Shown one piece after another: positions 12,860 to 25,761 of a stretch of 64,000 nucleotides of DNA. The notes beneath the pieces are model-generated. The model saw only the letters and a program-made list of their open reading frames with translations. It searched no databases and had not been told where the DNA came from. A program made the translations under genes and the position numbers. Source of the DNA: Calliopsis andreniformis (taxonomy: Eukaryota; Arthropoda; Insecta; Hymenoptera; Andrenidae); NCBI RefSeq assembly GCF_051401765.1, contig NW_027480594.1, forward strand, positions 372,001 through 436,000. The letters are read 5' to 3'. Every line of letters begins with the position of its first letter. Positions within the stretch are counted from its first letter, which is position 1.

Positions 12860-13255
12860 AATAGAATATCCTCAATTCAAGGTTTTCAATACTCAATACT
12901 CAATCTGCAATCTTCAAACCTCTATCCACAAACATCAATTCTCATCACTCAACACTCAACACTCAGTCCTCAATGTTCAATCCTCAATCCTCAATTCCCA
13001 ATCTTCAATCCTCAATACTGAATCTTCAATCCTCAATCCTCAATCCACAATCGTCAGCCCTCAAACCTCAATTCTGAATCCTCAATCCTGAGTCCTCAAT
13101 CTTCGGCCCTCAGTCCTCAACAATCAGTTGTCAATCCTCAATCCTCAATAGAATATCCTCAATTCACAGCTTTCAATACTCAATACTCAAACTGCAATCT
13201 TCAAACCTATATCCACAAACATCAATACTCATCACTCAACCCTCAACACTCAGTC
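12860..13255 (+). repeat. A-box doublet, archetype of the 287-bp spacing
   Basis: Two A boxes begin at 12860 and 13147, exactly 287 bp (41 units) apart. The first is subtype A1 (CAAGGTTTTC, preceded by CAACAATCTGTTG). The second is subtype A2 (CACAGCTTTC, preceded by CAATCAGTTG). The same ordered A1-A2 pair at exactly 287 bp occurs at 35062/35349, 37984/38271, 39900/40187, 45700/45987, 48640/48927, 53323/53610, 56319/56606 and 58512/58799. Confidence 0.9.
13147..13255 (+). repeat. A-box family (39 copies)
   Basis: The A box runs from AATAGAATATCCTCAATTCA through TCTGCAATC (or ACTGCAATC), CTCTATCCACAAACATC and ends in CTCAACACTCAGTCC, all in 7-base register. Starts: 146 and 3311 (chimeric), 2604, 5476, 11406, 12133, 12860, 13147, 15284, 19054, 25283, 26831, 30426, 35062, 35349, 36125, 37984, 38271, 38900, 39620, 39900, 40187, 44973, 45700, 45987, 48640, 48927, 49752, 50032, 51869, 52596, 53323, 53610, 56319, 56606, 58512, 58799, 61089 and 61824. 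Its sequence is far less variable between copies than the surrounding heptamers. The cause could be recent copying or constraint. Confidence 0.88.
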
Positions 13256-16200
13256 CTCAACGTTCAATCCTCAATCCTCAATCCTCAATCCTCAATCGTC
13301 AACCTTCAATCCACAATACTCAATCTTCAATCCTCAATCCTCAATCCTCAATCCTCAATCCTCATTCTTCAATCCTCAGTACCCAAACCTGAATCTTCAA
13401 TCCTCAATCCTCAATCCTCAATCCTCAATCCTCAATCCTCAACCCTCATTCTTCAATCCTCAATACCCAATCCTCAATCTTCAATCCTCAATCCTCAATC
13501 CCCAATTCTCGATCCTCAATCCTGAGTCCTCAGTCCTCAAACCTCAATCCTCAACCCTCAGCCCTCATCGTCAATCCTCAATCCTCAATCCTCAATCCTT
13601 AACCTTCAATCCTCAATACTCAACCTTCAATCCTCAATCATCAATTCTCAACCCTCAATCCTCAATCCTCAATCCTCAGTCCTCAATTCTCAATACTCAA
13701 TCGTCAGTCTTCAATCCTCAATACTCAATCTTCTATGCTCAATCCTCAATCCTCAATCCTCAATCCTCATTCTTGAATCCTCAATACCCAATACTCAATC
13801 TTCAATCCTCAATCCTCAATCCTCAATTCTCAATCCTCTACCTTCAGTCCTCAATACTAAATCTTCAATCCTCAATCCTCGATCCTCAATCCTCAATCCT
13901 CAATCCTCAATCGTCCGTCTTCTATCCTCAATACTCAATCTTCAATCCTCAACACTCAATCCTCAATCCTCAATCCTCAATCCTCAATCCTCAATCATCA
14001 ATCCTCAATCTTCAATACTCAATACTCAATCCTCAATCCCCAATCCTCAATCCTCAATCATCAATCCTCAACCTTCAATACTCATTCCTCAATCCTCAAT
14101 CTTCAATCCTCAATTCTCAACCATCAATCCTCAGTTCTCAACACTCAATAGAATATCCTGAATTCTCAGGATTCAATACTCAAACCTCAATCCTCAACCC
14201 TCAGCCCTCATCCTCCGTCCTCAATCCTCAATTCTCAATCCTCAATCCTCAATCCTCAATCCTCAACCCTCAATCCTCAATCCTCAATCATCAATCCTCA
14301 ATCTTCAATACTCAATACACAATCCTCAATCCCCAATCCTCAATCCTCAATCATCAATCCTCAACCTTCAATACTCATTCCTCAATCCTCAATCTTCAAT
14401 CCTCAATACTCAACCATCAATCCTCAGTTCTCAACACTCAATAGAATATCCTGAATTCTCAGGATTCAATACTCAAACCTCAATCCTCAACACACAGCCC
14501 TCATCCTCCGTCCTCAATCCTCAATCCTCAATCCTCATTCTTGAGTCCCCGATACTCAATTTTCAATCCTCAATCCTCAATCCCCAATCCTCAATCCTCA
14601 ATCCTCAGTCATCAATACTCAATCTTCAATTCTCAATCCTCAATCCTCAATCCTCAATCCTCAATACTTAATCCTCAATCCTCAATCCTCATTCCTCAAA
14701 CCTCAACCCACATCCCTCAGTCCTCATCCTCAATTCTCAATTCTCAATCCTCAATCCTCAATCCTCAATCTTCAATCCTTAATAATCAATTTTCAATCCT
14801 CAATCCTCAATACTCAGTCATCAATCCTCAATCTTCAATCCTCAATCCTCAATCCTCAATCGTCAATCTTCAGTCCTCAATACTCAATCCTCAATCCTCA
14901 ACCTTCAATCGTCAATACTCATTCTTCAATCCTCAATCCTCAACCCTCAACACTCAATTTTCATTCCTCAATGCTCAATCCTCAATCCTCAATCCTCATT
15001 CATCAATCCTCAATACCCAATCCTCAATCTTCAATCCTCAATCCTCAATCCTCAATTCTCAATCCTCAATCCTCAGTCCTCAGTCCTCAAACCTCAATCC
15101 TCAACCCTCAGCCCTCATCCTCAATACTGAATCCTCAATTCTCAATCCTCAATCTTCAATCCTCAATACTCAATCTTCAATCCTCAATCCTCAGTCCTCA
15201 AACCTCAATTCTGAATCCTCAATCCTGAATCGTCAATCTTCGGCCCTCAGTCCTCAACAATCTGTTGTCAATCCTCAATCCTCAATAGAATATCCTCAAT
15301 TCAATGTTTTCAATACTCAATACTCAATCTGCAATCTTCAAACCTCTATCCACAAACATCAATTCCCATCACTCAACACTCAACACTCAGTCCTCAATTT
15401 TCAATCCTCAATCCTCAATTCCCAATCTTCAATCCTCAATACTGAATCTTCAATCCTCAATCCTCAGTCCACAATCCTCAGTCCTCAGTCCTCAAACCTC
15501 AATCCTCAATCCTCTATACCCAATCCTCAATCCTCAGTCCTCAATCATCAATCCTCAATCTTCAATACTCACTCCTCAATCCTCAATCCTCAATCCTCAT
15601 TCCTCAATCATCAATCCTTAATCTTCAATACTCAATCCTCAATCCTCAATCGTCAGTCTTCTATCCTCAATACTCAATCTTCAATCCTCAACACTCAATC
15701 CTCAATCCTCAATCCTCAATCCTCATTCTTCAATCCTCAATACCCAATCCTCAATCATCAATCTTCAATCCTCAATCCTCAGTCCTCAATCCTCAATCCT
15801 CAATCTTCAATACTCAATCCTCAATCCTCAATACTCAATCCTCAATCCTCAATACTCAATCCTCAATCTTCAATCCTCAATATTCAATCTTCAATCTTCA
15901 ATCCTCAATCCTCAATCCTCAATCCTCAACCTTCAATCCTCAATACTCAATCTTCAATCCTCAATCCTCAATCCTCAATCCTCAATCCTCAGTCTTCAAT
16001 CCTCAATACCCAATCCTCAACCTTCAATCCTCAATCCTCAATCCTCAATCCTCAATCCTCAATCCTCATTCTTCAATCCTCAATACCCAATCCTCAATCT
16101 TCAATCCTCAATCCTCAATCCTCAATTCTCAACCCTTAATCTTCATTCCTCAGTCCTCAAACCTCAATCCTCTACCCTCAGCCCTCATCCTCCATCCTCA

Positions 16201-16954
16201 ATCCTCAATCCTCAATCCTGAATCTTCAATCCTCAATATTCAATCTTCAATCCTCAATCCTCAATCCTCAATCCTCAATCCTCAGTGATCAATACTCAAT
16301 CTTCAATACTCAATCCTCAATCCTCAATCCTCAATCCTCAATCCTCAATCCTCATTCTTCAATCCTCAATACCCAATCCTCAATCTTCAATCCTCAATCC
16401 TCAATCCTCAATTCTCAATCATCAATCCTCAGTGCTCAGTCCTCAAACCTCAATCCTCAACACTCAGCCCTCATCCTCAATCCTAAATCCTCAATCCTCA
16501 ATCCTCAGCCCTCAGTCCTCAAACCTCAATGCTCAATCCTCAATCCCCAATCCTCAATCCTCAATCCTCAATCATCATTCCTCAATATTCAATACGCAAT
16601 CCTCAATCCTCAATCCTCAACCCTCTATATTCAACACTCAACCCTCAACCATCAATCCTCAATACTCAACCATCAATCCTCAATTCTCAATACTCAATCC
16701 TGAATCTTCAATCCTCAATCCTCAATCCTCAGTGATCAAAACTCAATCTTCAATTCTCAATCCTCAACAATCAATCCTCAATCCTCAATCCTCAATCCCC
16801 AATCCTCAATCCTCAATCCTCAACCATCATTCCTCAATCATCAATACTCAATCCTCAATCCTCAATCCTCAATCCTCAATCCTCTATATTCAACACTCAA
16901 CCCTCAACCATCAATCCTCAATACTCAACCATCAATCCTCAATTCTCAATACTC

Positions 16955-17110
16955 TATAGAACATCCTGAATTCTGATGGTTCAATACTCAATCCAGAATA
17001 TTCAATAATCAAATCTCAAACCTCAAGCATCAATCCTCAACACTCAATCCTCAACACTCAGTCCTCTCTCTTCAATCCTACATCCTCAACCCTCAATCCT
17101 CAAGCGTCAA
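16955..17110 (+). repeat. C-box family (12 copies)
   Basis: The C box starts with AATAGAACATCCTGAATTC (or TATAGAACATCC, as here), then TGATGGTTCAATAC, CCAGAATATTC, CTCAAGCATC, CCTCTCTCTTC, CTACATC and ends at CTCAAGCGTC, about 155 bp. Starts: 2150, 5022, 16955, 20012, 20725, 23177, 27621, 28334, 31384, 32251, 37697 and 63186. The two earliest read TGAACTCTTATGG instead of TGAATTCTGATGG. It shares its left flank (CAACCATCAATCCTCA) and core with the B box. Confidence 0.88.
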
Positions 17111-17842
17111 TCCTCAATACTCAATCCTCAATGCTCAATCATCAATCCTCAATCTTCAATACTCAATCCTCAATCCTCAATTCTCAATCCTCAATACTCA
17201 ACCATCAATCCTAAATGCTCAATGATCAATAGAATATCCTGAATTCTCAGGATTCTATACTCAAACCTCAATCCTCAACCCTCAGCCCTCATTCTCAATC
17301 CTCAATCCTCAACCCTCAATCTTCAATCATCAATACTCAATCTTCAATCCTCAGTACTCAATCCTCAATCGTCAATCCTCAATTCCCAATCCTCAATTTT
17401 CAATGCTCAATCCTCAATCCTCAATCCTCAATCCTCAATCCTCAATCCTCATTCATCAATCCTCACTACCCAATCCTCAATCTTCAATCCTCAATCCTCA
17501 ATCCTCAATCCTCAATCCTCAATCCTCATTCTACAATCCTCAATACTCAATCTTGAATCATCAATCCTCAACTCTCAATCCTCAATCCTCAATCCTCAAT
17601 CGTCACTCCTCAATCCCCAATCCTCAATCTTCAATCCTCAATCCTCAATCCTCAATCCTCAATCCTCAATCCACAATCCTCAGTCCTCAATCATCAATCC
17701 TCAATATTCAATACTCAATACTCAATCCTCAATCCCCAATCCTCAATCCACAACCATCAATCCTCAACCTTCAATACTCATTCCTCAATCCTCAATATTC
17801 AATCCTCAATACTCAACCATCAATCCTCAGTTCTCAACACTC

Positions 17843-17920
17843 AATAGAATATCCTGAATTCTCCGAATTCAATACTCAAACCTCAATCCTCAACCCTCAG
17901 CCCTCATCCTCCGTCCTCAA
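17843..17920 (+). repeat. B-box family (25 copies), CCGAATTC variant
   Basis: The B core is AATAGAATATCCTGAATTC followed by TCAGGATTCAATAC in the main form, then CTCAAAC, CTCAGCC and the CTCATC 6-base unit. Starts: 6609, 9222, 9899, 14147, 14440, 17228, 17843, 20998, 21606, 23450, 24065, 28607, 29215, 32524, 33195, 34469, 41369, 43591, 47211, 50487, 54897, 57578, 59792, 60085 and 63459. Copies at 17228, 20998, 23450, 28607, 32524 and 63459 form a subtype with ATGATCAATAG before and TTCTATAC after. Copies at 17843, 21606, 24065 and 29215 carry CTCCGAATTC instead of CTCAGGATTC. Confidence 0.88.
17855..17871. repeat. Alternative inverted repeat in the variant B box
   Basis: TGAATTC-TCC-GAATTCA: 7-base arms, exactly complementary, around a 3-base loop. 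In this variant the usual B hairpin (ATCCTGA with TCAGGAT) is destroyed, yet a new one of equal arm length is formed. Equivalent sites follow the B starts at 21606, 24065 and 29215. Confidence 0.85.
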
Positions 17921-19532
17921 TCCTCAATCCTCAATCCTCAATCTTGAGTCCCCGATACTCAATTTTCAATCCTCAATCCTCAATCCTCAACCCTCAATCC
18001 TCAATCCTCAGTCATCAATACTCAATCTTCAGTACTCAATCCTCAATCCTCAATCCTCAATCCTCAATCCTCAATCCTCAATCCTCAATCATCATTCCTC
18101 AAACCTCAATCCACAACCCTCAGTCCTCATCCTCAATTCTCAATTCTCAACACTCAATCCTCAATTCTCAATCTTCAATCCTTAATAACCAATTTTCAAT
18201 CCTCAATCCTCATTACTCAGTCATCAATCCTCAATCTTCAATACTCATTATCCTCAATCCTCAATCCTCTATCCTCAATCCTTAATCTTCAATACTCAAT
18301 CCTCAATCCTCAATCGTCAGTCTTCTATCCTCAATACTCAATCTTCAATTCTCAACACTCAATCCTCAATCTTCAATCCTCTATCCACAAACATCAATTC
18401 TCATCACTCAACACTCAACACTCAGTCCTCAATATTCAATCCTCAATCCTCAATTCCCAATCTTCAATCCTCAATACTGAATCTTCAATCCTCAATCCTC
18501 AATTCACAATCCTCAGTCCCCAGTCCTCAAACCTCAATCCTCAACCCTCAATCCCCAATCCTCAATCCTCAGTCCTCAATCATCAATCCTCAATCTTCAA
18601 TACTCACTCCTCAATCCTCAATCCTCATTCCTCAATCATCAATCCTTAATCTTCAATACTCAATCCTCAATCCTCAATCCTCAATCGTCAGTCTTCTATG
18701 CTCAATACTCAATCTTCAATCCTCAACACTCAATCCTCAATCCTCAATCCTCAATCCTCATTCTTCAATCCTCAATACCCAATCCTCAATCATCAATCTT
18801 CAATCCTCAATCCTCAGTCCTCAATCCTCAATCCTCAATCCTCATTCCTCAATCATCAGTCCTTCATCTTCAATACTCAATCCTCAATCCTCAATCGTCA
18901 GTCTTCTATCCTCAATACTCAATCTTCAATCCTCAACACTCAATCCTCAATCTTCAATCCTCAATCCTCAAACCTCAATTCTGAATCCTCAATCCTGAGT
19001 CCTCAATCTTCGGCCCTCATTCCTCAACAATCAATTGTCAATCCTCAATCCTCAATAGAATATCCTCAATTCACAGCTTTCAATACTCAATACTCAAACT
19101 GCAATCTTCAAACCTCTATCCACAAACATCAATTCTCATCACTCAGCCCTCAACTCTCAGTCCTCAACGTTCAATCCTCAATCCTCAATCCTCAATCCTC
19201 AATCGTCAATCTTCAATCCTCAATACTCAATCTTCAATCCTCAATACTCAACCTGCAATCCTCAATCCTCAAACCTCAATCCTCAATCCTCATTCTTCAA
19301 TCCTCAATACCCAAACCTCAATCTTCAATCCTCATTCCTCAATCCTCAATTCTCAATCCTCATTCTTCAATCCTCAATATTCAATCTTCAATCTTCAATC
19401 CTCAATCCTCAATCCTCAATCCTCAACCTTCAATCCTCAATACTCAATCTTCAATCCTCAATCCTCAATCCTCAATCCTCAATCCTCAGTCTTCAATCCT
19501 CAATACCCAATCCTCAGCCTTCAATCCTCAAT

Positions 19533-21910
19533 CCTCAATCCTCAATCCTCAATCCTCAATCCTCATTCTTCAATCCTCAATACCGAATACTCAATCTTCA
19601 ATCCTCAATCCTCAATCCTCAATCCTCAATCCTCAATCCTCAATCCTCAATCCTCAATCCTCAATCCTCATTCTTCAATCCTCAATACCCAATCCTCAAT
19701 CTCCAATCCTCAATCCTCAATCCTCAATTCTCTATCATCAATCCTCAGTCCTCAGACCTCAAACCTCAATCCTCAACACTCAGCACTCATCCTCAATCCT
19801 AAATCCTCAATCCTCAATCCTCAGCCCTCAGTCCTCAAACCTCAATGCTCAATCCTCAATCCCCAATCCTCAATCCTCAATCCTCAATCATCATTCCTCA
19901 ATCTTCAATACGCAATCCTCAATCCTCAATCCTCAATCCTCTATATTCAACACTCAACCCTCAACCATCAATCCTCAATACTCAACCATCAATCCTCAAT
20001 TCTCAATACTCAATAGAACATCCTGAATTCTGATGGTTCAATACTCAATCCAGAATATTCAATAATCAAATCTCAAACCTCAAGCATCAATTCTCAGCAC
20101 TCAATCCTCAACACTCAGTCCTCTCTCTTCAATCCTACATCCTCAACCCTCAATCCTCAAGCGTCAATCCTCAATACTCAATCCTCAATCCTCAATCATC
20201 AATCCTCAATCTTCAATACTCAATCCTCAATCCTCAATTCTCAATCCTCAATCCTCAATCCTCAATCCTCAATCCTCATTCTTCAATCCTCAATACCCAA
20301 TCCTCAATCTTCAATCCTCAATCCTCAATCCTCAATTCTCAACCCTTAATCCTCATTCCTCAGTCCTCAAACCTCAATCCTCAACCCTCAGCCCTCATCC
20401 TCCATCCTCAATCCTCAATCCTCAATCCTGAATCTTCAATCCTCAATATTCAATCTTCAATCCTCAATCCTCAATCCTCAATCCTCAATCCTCAATCCTC
20501 AGTGATCAAAACTCAATCTTCAATTCTCAATCCTCAACAATCAATCCTCAATCCTCAATCCTCAATCCCCAATCCTCAATCCTCAATCCTCAACCATCAT
20601 TCCTCAATCATCAATACTCAATCCTCAATCCTCAATCCTCAATCCTCAATCCTCTATATTCAACACTCAACCCTCAACCATCAATCCTCAATACTCAACC
20701 ATCAATCCTCAATTCTCAATACTCTATAGAACATCCTGAATTCTGATGGTTCAATACTCAATCCAGAATATTCAATAATCAAATCTCAAACCTCAAGCAT
20801 CAATCCTCAACACTCAATCCTCAACACTCAGTCCTCTCTCTTCAATCCTACATCCTCAACCCTCAATCCTCAAGCGTCAATCCTCAATACTCAATCCTCA
20901 ATGCTCAATCATCAATCCTCAATCTTCAATACTCAACCCTCAATCCTCAATTCTCAATCCTCAATACTCAACCATCAATCCTAAATGCTCAATGATCAAT
21001 AGAATATCCTGAATTCTCAGGATTCTATACTCAAACCTCAATCCTCAACCCTCAGCCCTCATTCTCAATCCTCAATCCTCAACCCTCAATCTTCAATCAT
21101 CAATACTCAATCTTCAATCCTCAATACTCAATCCTCAATCGTCAATCCTCAATTCCCAATCCTCAATTTTCAATGCTCAATCCTCAATCCTCAATCCTCA
21201 ATCCTCAATCCTCATTCATCAATCCTCACTACCCAATCCTCAATCTTCAATCCTCAATCCTCAATCCTCAATCCTCAATCCTCAATCCTCATTCTACAAT
21301 CCTCAATACTCAATCTTGAATCATCAATCCTCAACTCTCAATCCTCAATCCTCAATCCTCAATCGTCACTCCTCAATCCCCGATCCTCAATCTTCAATCC
21401 TCAATCCTCAATCCTCAATCCTCAATCCTCAATCCACAATCCTCAGTCCTCAATCATCAATCCTCAATATTCAATACTCAATACTCAATCCTCAATCCCC
21501 AATCCTCAATCCACAACCATCAATCCTCAACCTTCAATACTCATTCCTCAATCCTCAATATTCAATCCTCAATACTCAACCATCAATCCTCAGTTCTCAG
21601 CACTCAATAGAATATCCTGAATTCTCCGAATTCAATACTCAAACCTCAATCCTCAACCCTCAGCCCTCATCCTCCGTCCTCAATCCTCAATCCTCAATCC
21701 TCAATCTTGAGTCCCCGATACTCAATTTTCAATCCTCAATCCTCAATCCTCAACCCTCAATCCTCAATCCTCAGTCATCAATACTCAATCTTCAGTACTC
21801 AATCCTCAATCCTCAATCCTCAATCCTCAATCCTCAATCCTCAATCCTCAATCATCATTCCTCAAACCTCAATCCACAACCCTCAGTCCTCATCCTCAAT
21901 TCTCAATTCT
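19533..21910 (+). repeat. 7.6-kb-shift duplication, copy 1 (partner 27310-29519)
   Basis: Matches 27310-29519 at a shift of 7609 bp (C boxes 20012 and 20725 to 27621 and 28334; B boxes 20998 and 21606 to 28607 and 29215). The first ~170 bases, which include a pure run of about ten consensus units at 19598-19667, have no counterpart there: 7609 is 6229 plus 1548 minus 168, and 168 is 24 units. Confidence 0.82.
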
Positions 21911-24900
21911 CAACACTCAATCCTCAATCCTCAATCCTCAATCCTCATTCTTCAATCCTCAATACCCAATCCTCAATCATCAATCTTCAATCCTCAATCC
22001 TCAGTCCTCAATCCTCAATCCTCAATCTTCAATACTCAATCCTCAATCCTCAATACTCAATCCTCAATCCTCAATACTCAATCCTCAATCTTCAATCCTC
22101 AATATTCAATCTTCAATCTTCAATCCTCAATCCTCAATCCTCAATCCTCAACCTTCAATCCTCAATACTCAATCTTCAATCCTCAATCCTCAATCCTCAA
22201 TCCTCAATCCTCAGTCTTCAATCCTCAATACCCAATCCTCAACCTTCAATCCTCAATCCTCAATCCTCAATCCTCAATCCTCAATCCTCATTCTTCAATC
22301 CTCAATACCCAATCCTCAATCTTCAATCCTCAATCCTCAATCCTCAATTCTCAACCCTTAATCTTCATTCCTCAGTCCTCAAACCTCAATCCTCTACCCT
22401 CAGCCCTCATCCTCCATCCTCAATCCTCAATCCTCAATCCTGAATCTTCAATCCTCAATATTCAATCTTCAATCCTCAATCCTCAATCCTCAATCCTCAA
22501 TCCTCAGTGATCAATACTCAATCTTCAATACTCAATCCTCAATCCTCAATCCTCAATCCTCAATCCTCAATCCTCATTCTTCAATCCTCAATACCCAATC
22601 CTCAATCTTCAATCCTCAATCCTCAATCCTCAATTCTCAATCATCAATCCTCAGTGCTCAGTCCTCAAACCTCAATCCTCAACACTCAGCCCTCATCCTC
22701 AATCCTAAATCCTCAATCCTCAATCCTCAGCCCTCAGTCCTCAAACCTCAATGCTCAATCCTCAATCCCCAATCCTCAATCCTCAATCCTCAATCATCAT
22801 TCCTCAATATTCAATACGCAATCCTCAATCCTCAATCCTCAACCCTCTATATTCAACACTCAACCCTCAACCATCAATCCTCAATACTCAACCATCAATC
22901 CTCAATTCTCAATACTCAATCCTGAATCTTCAATCCTCAATCCTCAATCCTCAGTGATCAAAACTCAATCTTCAATTCTCAATCCTCAACAATCAATCCT
23001 CAATCCTCAATCCTCAATCCCCAATCCTCAATCCTCAATCCTCAACCATCATTCCTCAATCATCAATACTCAATCCTCAATCCTCAATCCTCAATCCTCA
23101 ATCCTCTATATTCAACACTCAACCCTCAACCATCAATCCTCAATACTCAACCATCAATCCTCAATTCTCAATACTCTATAGAACATCCTGAATTCTGATG
23201 GTTCAATACTCAATCCAGAATATTCAATAATCAAATCTCAAACCTCAAGCATCAATCGTCAACACTCAATCCTCAACACTCAGTCCTCTCTCTTCAATCC
23301 TACATCCTCAACCCTCAATCCTCAAGCGTCAATCCTCAATACTCAATCCTCAATGCTCAATCATCAATCCTCAATCTTCAATACTCAATCCTCAATCCTC
23401 AATTCTCAATCCTCAATACTCAACCATCAATCCTAAATGCTCAATGATCAATAGAATATCCTGAATTCTCAGGATTCTATACTCAAACCTCAATCCTCAA
23501 CCCTCAGCCCTCATTCTCAATCCTCAATCCTCAACCCTCAATCTTCAATCATCAATACTCAATCTTCAATCCTCAGTACTCAATCCTCAATCGTCAATCC
23601 TCAATTCCCAATCCTCAATTTTCAATGCTCAATCCTCAATCCTCAATCCTCAATCCTCAATCCTCAATCCTCATTCATCAATCCTCACTACCCAATCCTC
23701 AATCTTCAATCCTCAATCCTCAATCCTCAATCCTCAATCCTCAATCCTCATTCTACAATCCTCAATACTCAATCTTGAATCATCAATCCTCAACTCTCAA
23801 TCCTCAATCCTCAATCCTCAATCGTCACTCCTCAATCCCCAATCCTCAATCTTCAATCCTCAATCCTCAATCCTCAATCCTCAATCCTCAATCCACAATC
23901 CTCAGTCCTCAATCATCAATCCTCAATATTCAATACTCAATACTCAATCCTCAATCCCCAATCCTCAATCCACAACCATCAATCCTCAACCTTCAATACT
24001 CATTCCTCAATCCTCAATATTCAATCCTCAATACTCAACCATCAATCCTCAGTTCTCAACACTCAATAGAATATCCTGAATTCTCCGAATTCAATACTCA
24101 AACCTCAATCCTCAACCCTCAGCCCTCATCCTCCGTCCTCAATCCTCAATCCTCAATCCTCAATCTTGAGTCCCCGATACTCAATTTTCAATCCTCAATC
24201 CTCAATCCTCAACCCTCAATCCTCAATCCTCAGTCATCAATACTCAATCTTCAGTACTCAATCCTCAATCCTCAATCCTCAATCCTCAATCCTCAATCCT
24301 CAATCCTCAATCATCATTCCTCAAACCTCAATCCACAACCCTCAGTCCTCATCCTCAATTCTCAATTCTCAACACTCAATCCTCAATTCTCAATCTTCAA
24401 TCCTTAATAACCAATTTTCAATCCTCAATCCTCATTACTCAGTCGTCAATCCTCAATCTTCAATACTCATTATCCTCAATCCTCAATCCTCTATCCTCAA
24501 TCCTTAATCTTCAATACTCAATCCTCAATCCTCAATCGTCAGTCTTCTATCCTCAATACTCAATCTTCAATTCTCAACACTCAATCCTCAATCTTCAATC
24601 CTCTATCCACAAACATCAATTCTCATCACTCAACACTCAACACTCAGTCCTCAATATTCAATCCTCAATCCTCAATTCCCAATCTTCAATCCTCAATACT
24701 GAATCTTCAATCCTCAATCCTCAATTCACAATCCTCAGTCCCCAGTCCTCAAACCTCAATCCTCAACCCTCAATCCCCAATCCTCAATCCTCAGTCCTCA
24801 ATCATCAATCCTCAATCTTCAATACTCACTCCTCAATCCTCAATCCTCAATCCTCATTCCTCAATCATCAATCCTTAATCTTCAATACTCAATCCTCAAT

Positions 24901-25761
24901 CCTCAATCCTCAATCGTCAGTCTTCTATCCTCAATACTCAATCTTCAATCCTCAACACTCAATCCTCAATCCTCAATCCTCAATCCTCATTCTTCAATCC
25001 TCAATACCCAATCCTCAATCATCAATCTTCAATCCTCAATCCTCAGTCCTCAATCCTCAATCCTCAATCCTCATTCCTCAATCATCAGTCCTTCATCTTC
25101 AATACTCAATCCTCAATCCTCAATCGTCAGTCTTCTATCCTCAATACTCAATCTTCAATCCTCAACACTCAATCCTCAATCTTCAATCCTCAATCCTCAA
25201 ACCTCAATTCTGAATCCTCAATCCTGAGTCCTCAATCTTCGGCCCTCATTCCTCAACAATCAATTGTCAATCCTCAATCCTCAATAGAATATCCTCAATT
25301 CACAGCTTTCAATACTCAATACTCAAACTGCAATCTTCAAACCTCTATCCACAAACATCAATTCTCATCACTCAGCCCTCAACTCTCAGTCCTCAACGTT
25401 CAATCCTCAATCCTCAATCCTCAATCCTCAATCGTCAATCTTCAATCCTCAATACTCAATCTTCAATCCTCAATACTCAACCTGCAATCCTCAATCCTCA
25501 AACCTCAATCCTCAATCCTCATTCTTCAATCCTCAACACCCAAACCTCAATCTTCAATCCTCATTCCTCAATCCTCAATTCTCAATCCTCATTCTTCAAT
25601 CCTCAATATTCAATCTTCAATCTTCAATCCTCAATCCTCAATCCTCAATCCTCAACCTTCAATCCTCAATACTCAATCTTCAATCCTCAATCCTCAATCC
25701 TCAATCCTCAATCCTCAGTCTTCAATCCTCAATACCCAATCCTCAGCCTTCAATCCTCAAC
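21911..25761 (+). repeat. 6.2-kb-shift duplication, copy 2
   Basis: Copy of 15689-19532. The left junction is at CTCAACACTCAATCC near 21911, where the upstream sequence switches from the CTCAATTCTCAATTC context to that of the older copy. It contains C box 23177, B boxes 23450 and 24065 and A box 25283. Its last 1548 bp form the first unit of the tandem pair described next. Confidence 0.85.
24214..25761 (+). repeat. 1548-bp tandem unit, copy 1
   Basis: The GTCATCAATACTC landmark at 24233 recurs at 25781, GTCTTCTAT at 24920 recurs at 26468, A box 25283 recurs at 26831, and CCTCAGCCTT at 25741 recurs at 27289. All four are exactly 1548 bp apart. Confidence 0.92.

Larger units (their letters stand above)
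12455..17400 (+). repeat. Long-distance duplication, copy 1 (partner 58107-63855)
   Basis: Matches the far end of the window at shifts of 45,652 bp (A boxes 12860 and 13147 to 58512 and 58799), 45,805 bp (15284 to 61089), 46,490 bp (16529 to 63019) and 46,231 bp (C box 16955 to 63186). The shift changes of 153, 685 and 259 bp fit in-register indels: 259 is 37 units, and 685 is 98 units less one base. It holds B boxes at 14147 and 14440. The open + frame 14541-16139 lies here and is a repeat artefact. Confidence 0.8.
15689..19532 (+). repeat. 6.2-kb-shift duplication, copy 1 (partner 21911-25761)
   Basis: Constant shift of 6222 bp from about 15689 to about 18620, then 6229 bp after one extra heptamer in the second copy, up to divergence near 19532. 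Landmarks checked: C box (16955 to 23177), B boxes (17228 to 23450, 17843 to 24065), A box (19054 to 25283). The copies differ at isolated bases only (for example TATGCTC at 18697 against TATCCTC). Confidence 0.88.

Noticed and set aside
11406..13255. A-box series as a CRISPR array
   Set aside because: Box spacings are 280-287, 727 bp or more, and the intervals are themselves repeats rather than unique spacers. There are no cas genes.
14541..16139. Second-longest open + frame (532 codons) as a surface or repeat protein
   Set aside because: Same reason: frame-independent heptamer translation, no signal peptide, no non-repeat domain at either end, and scattered variants that do not respect codon positions.
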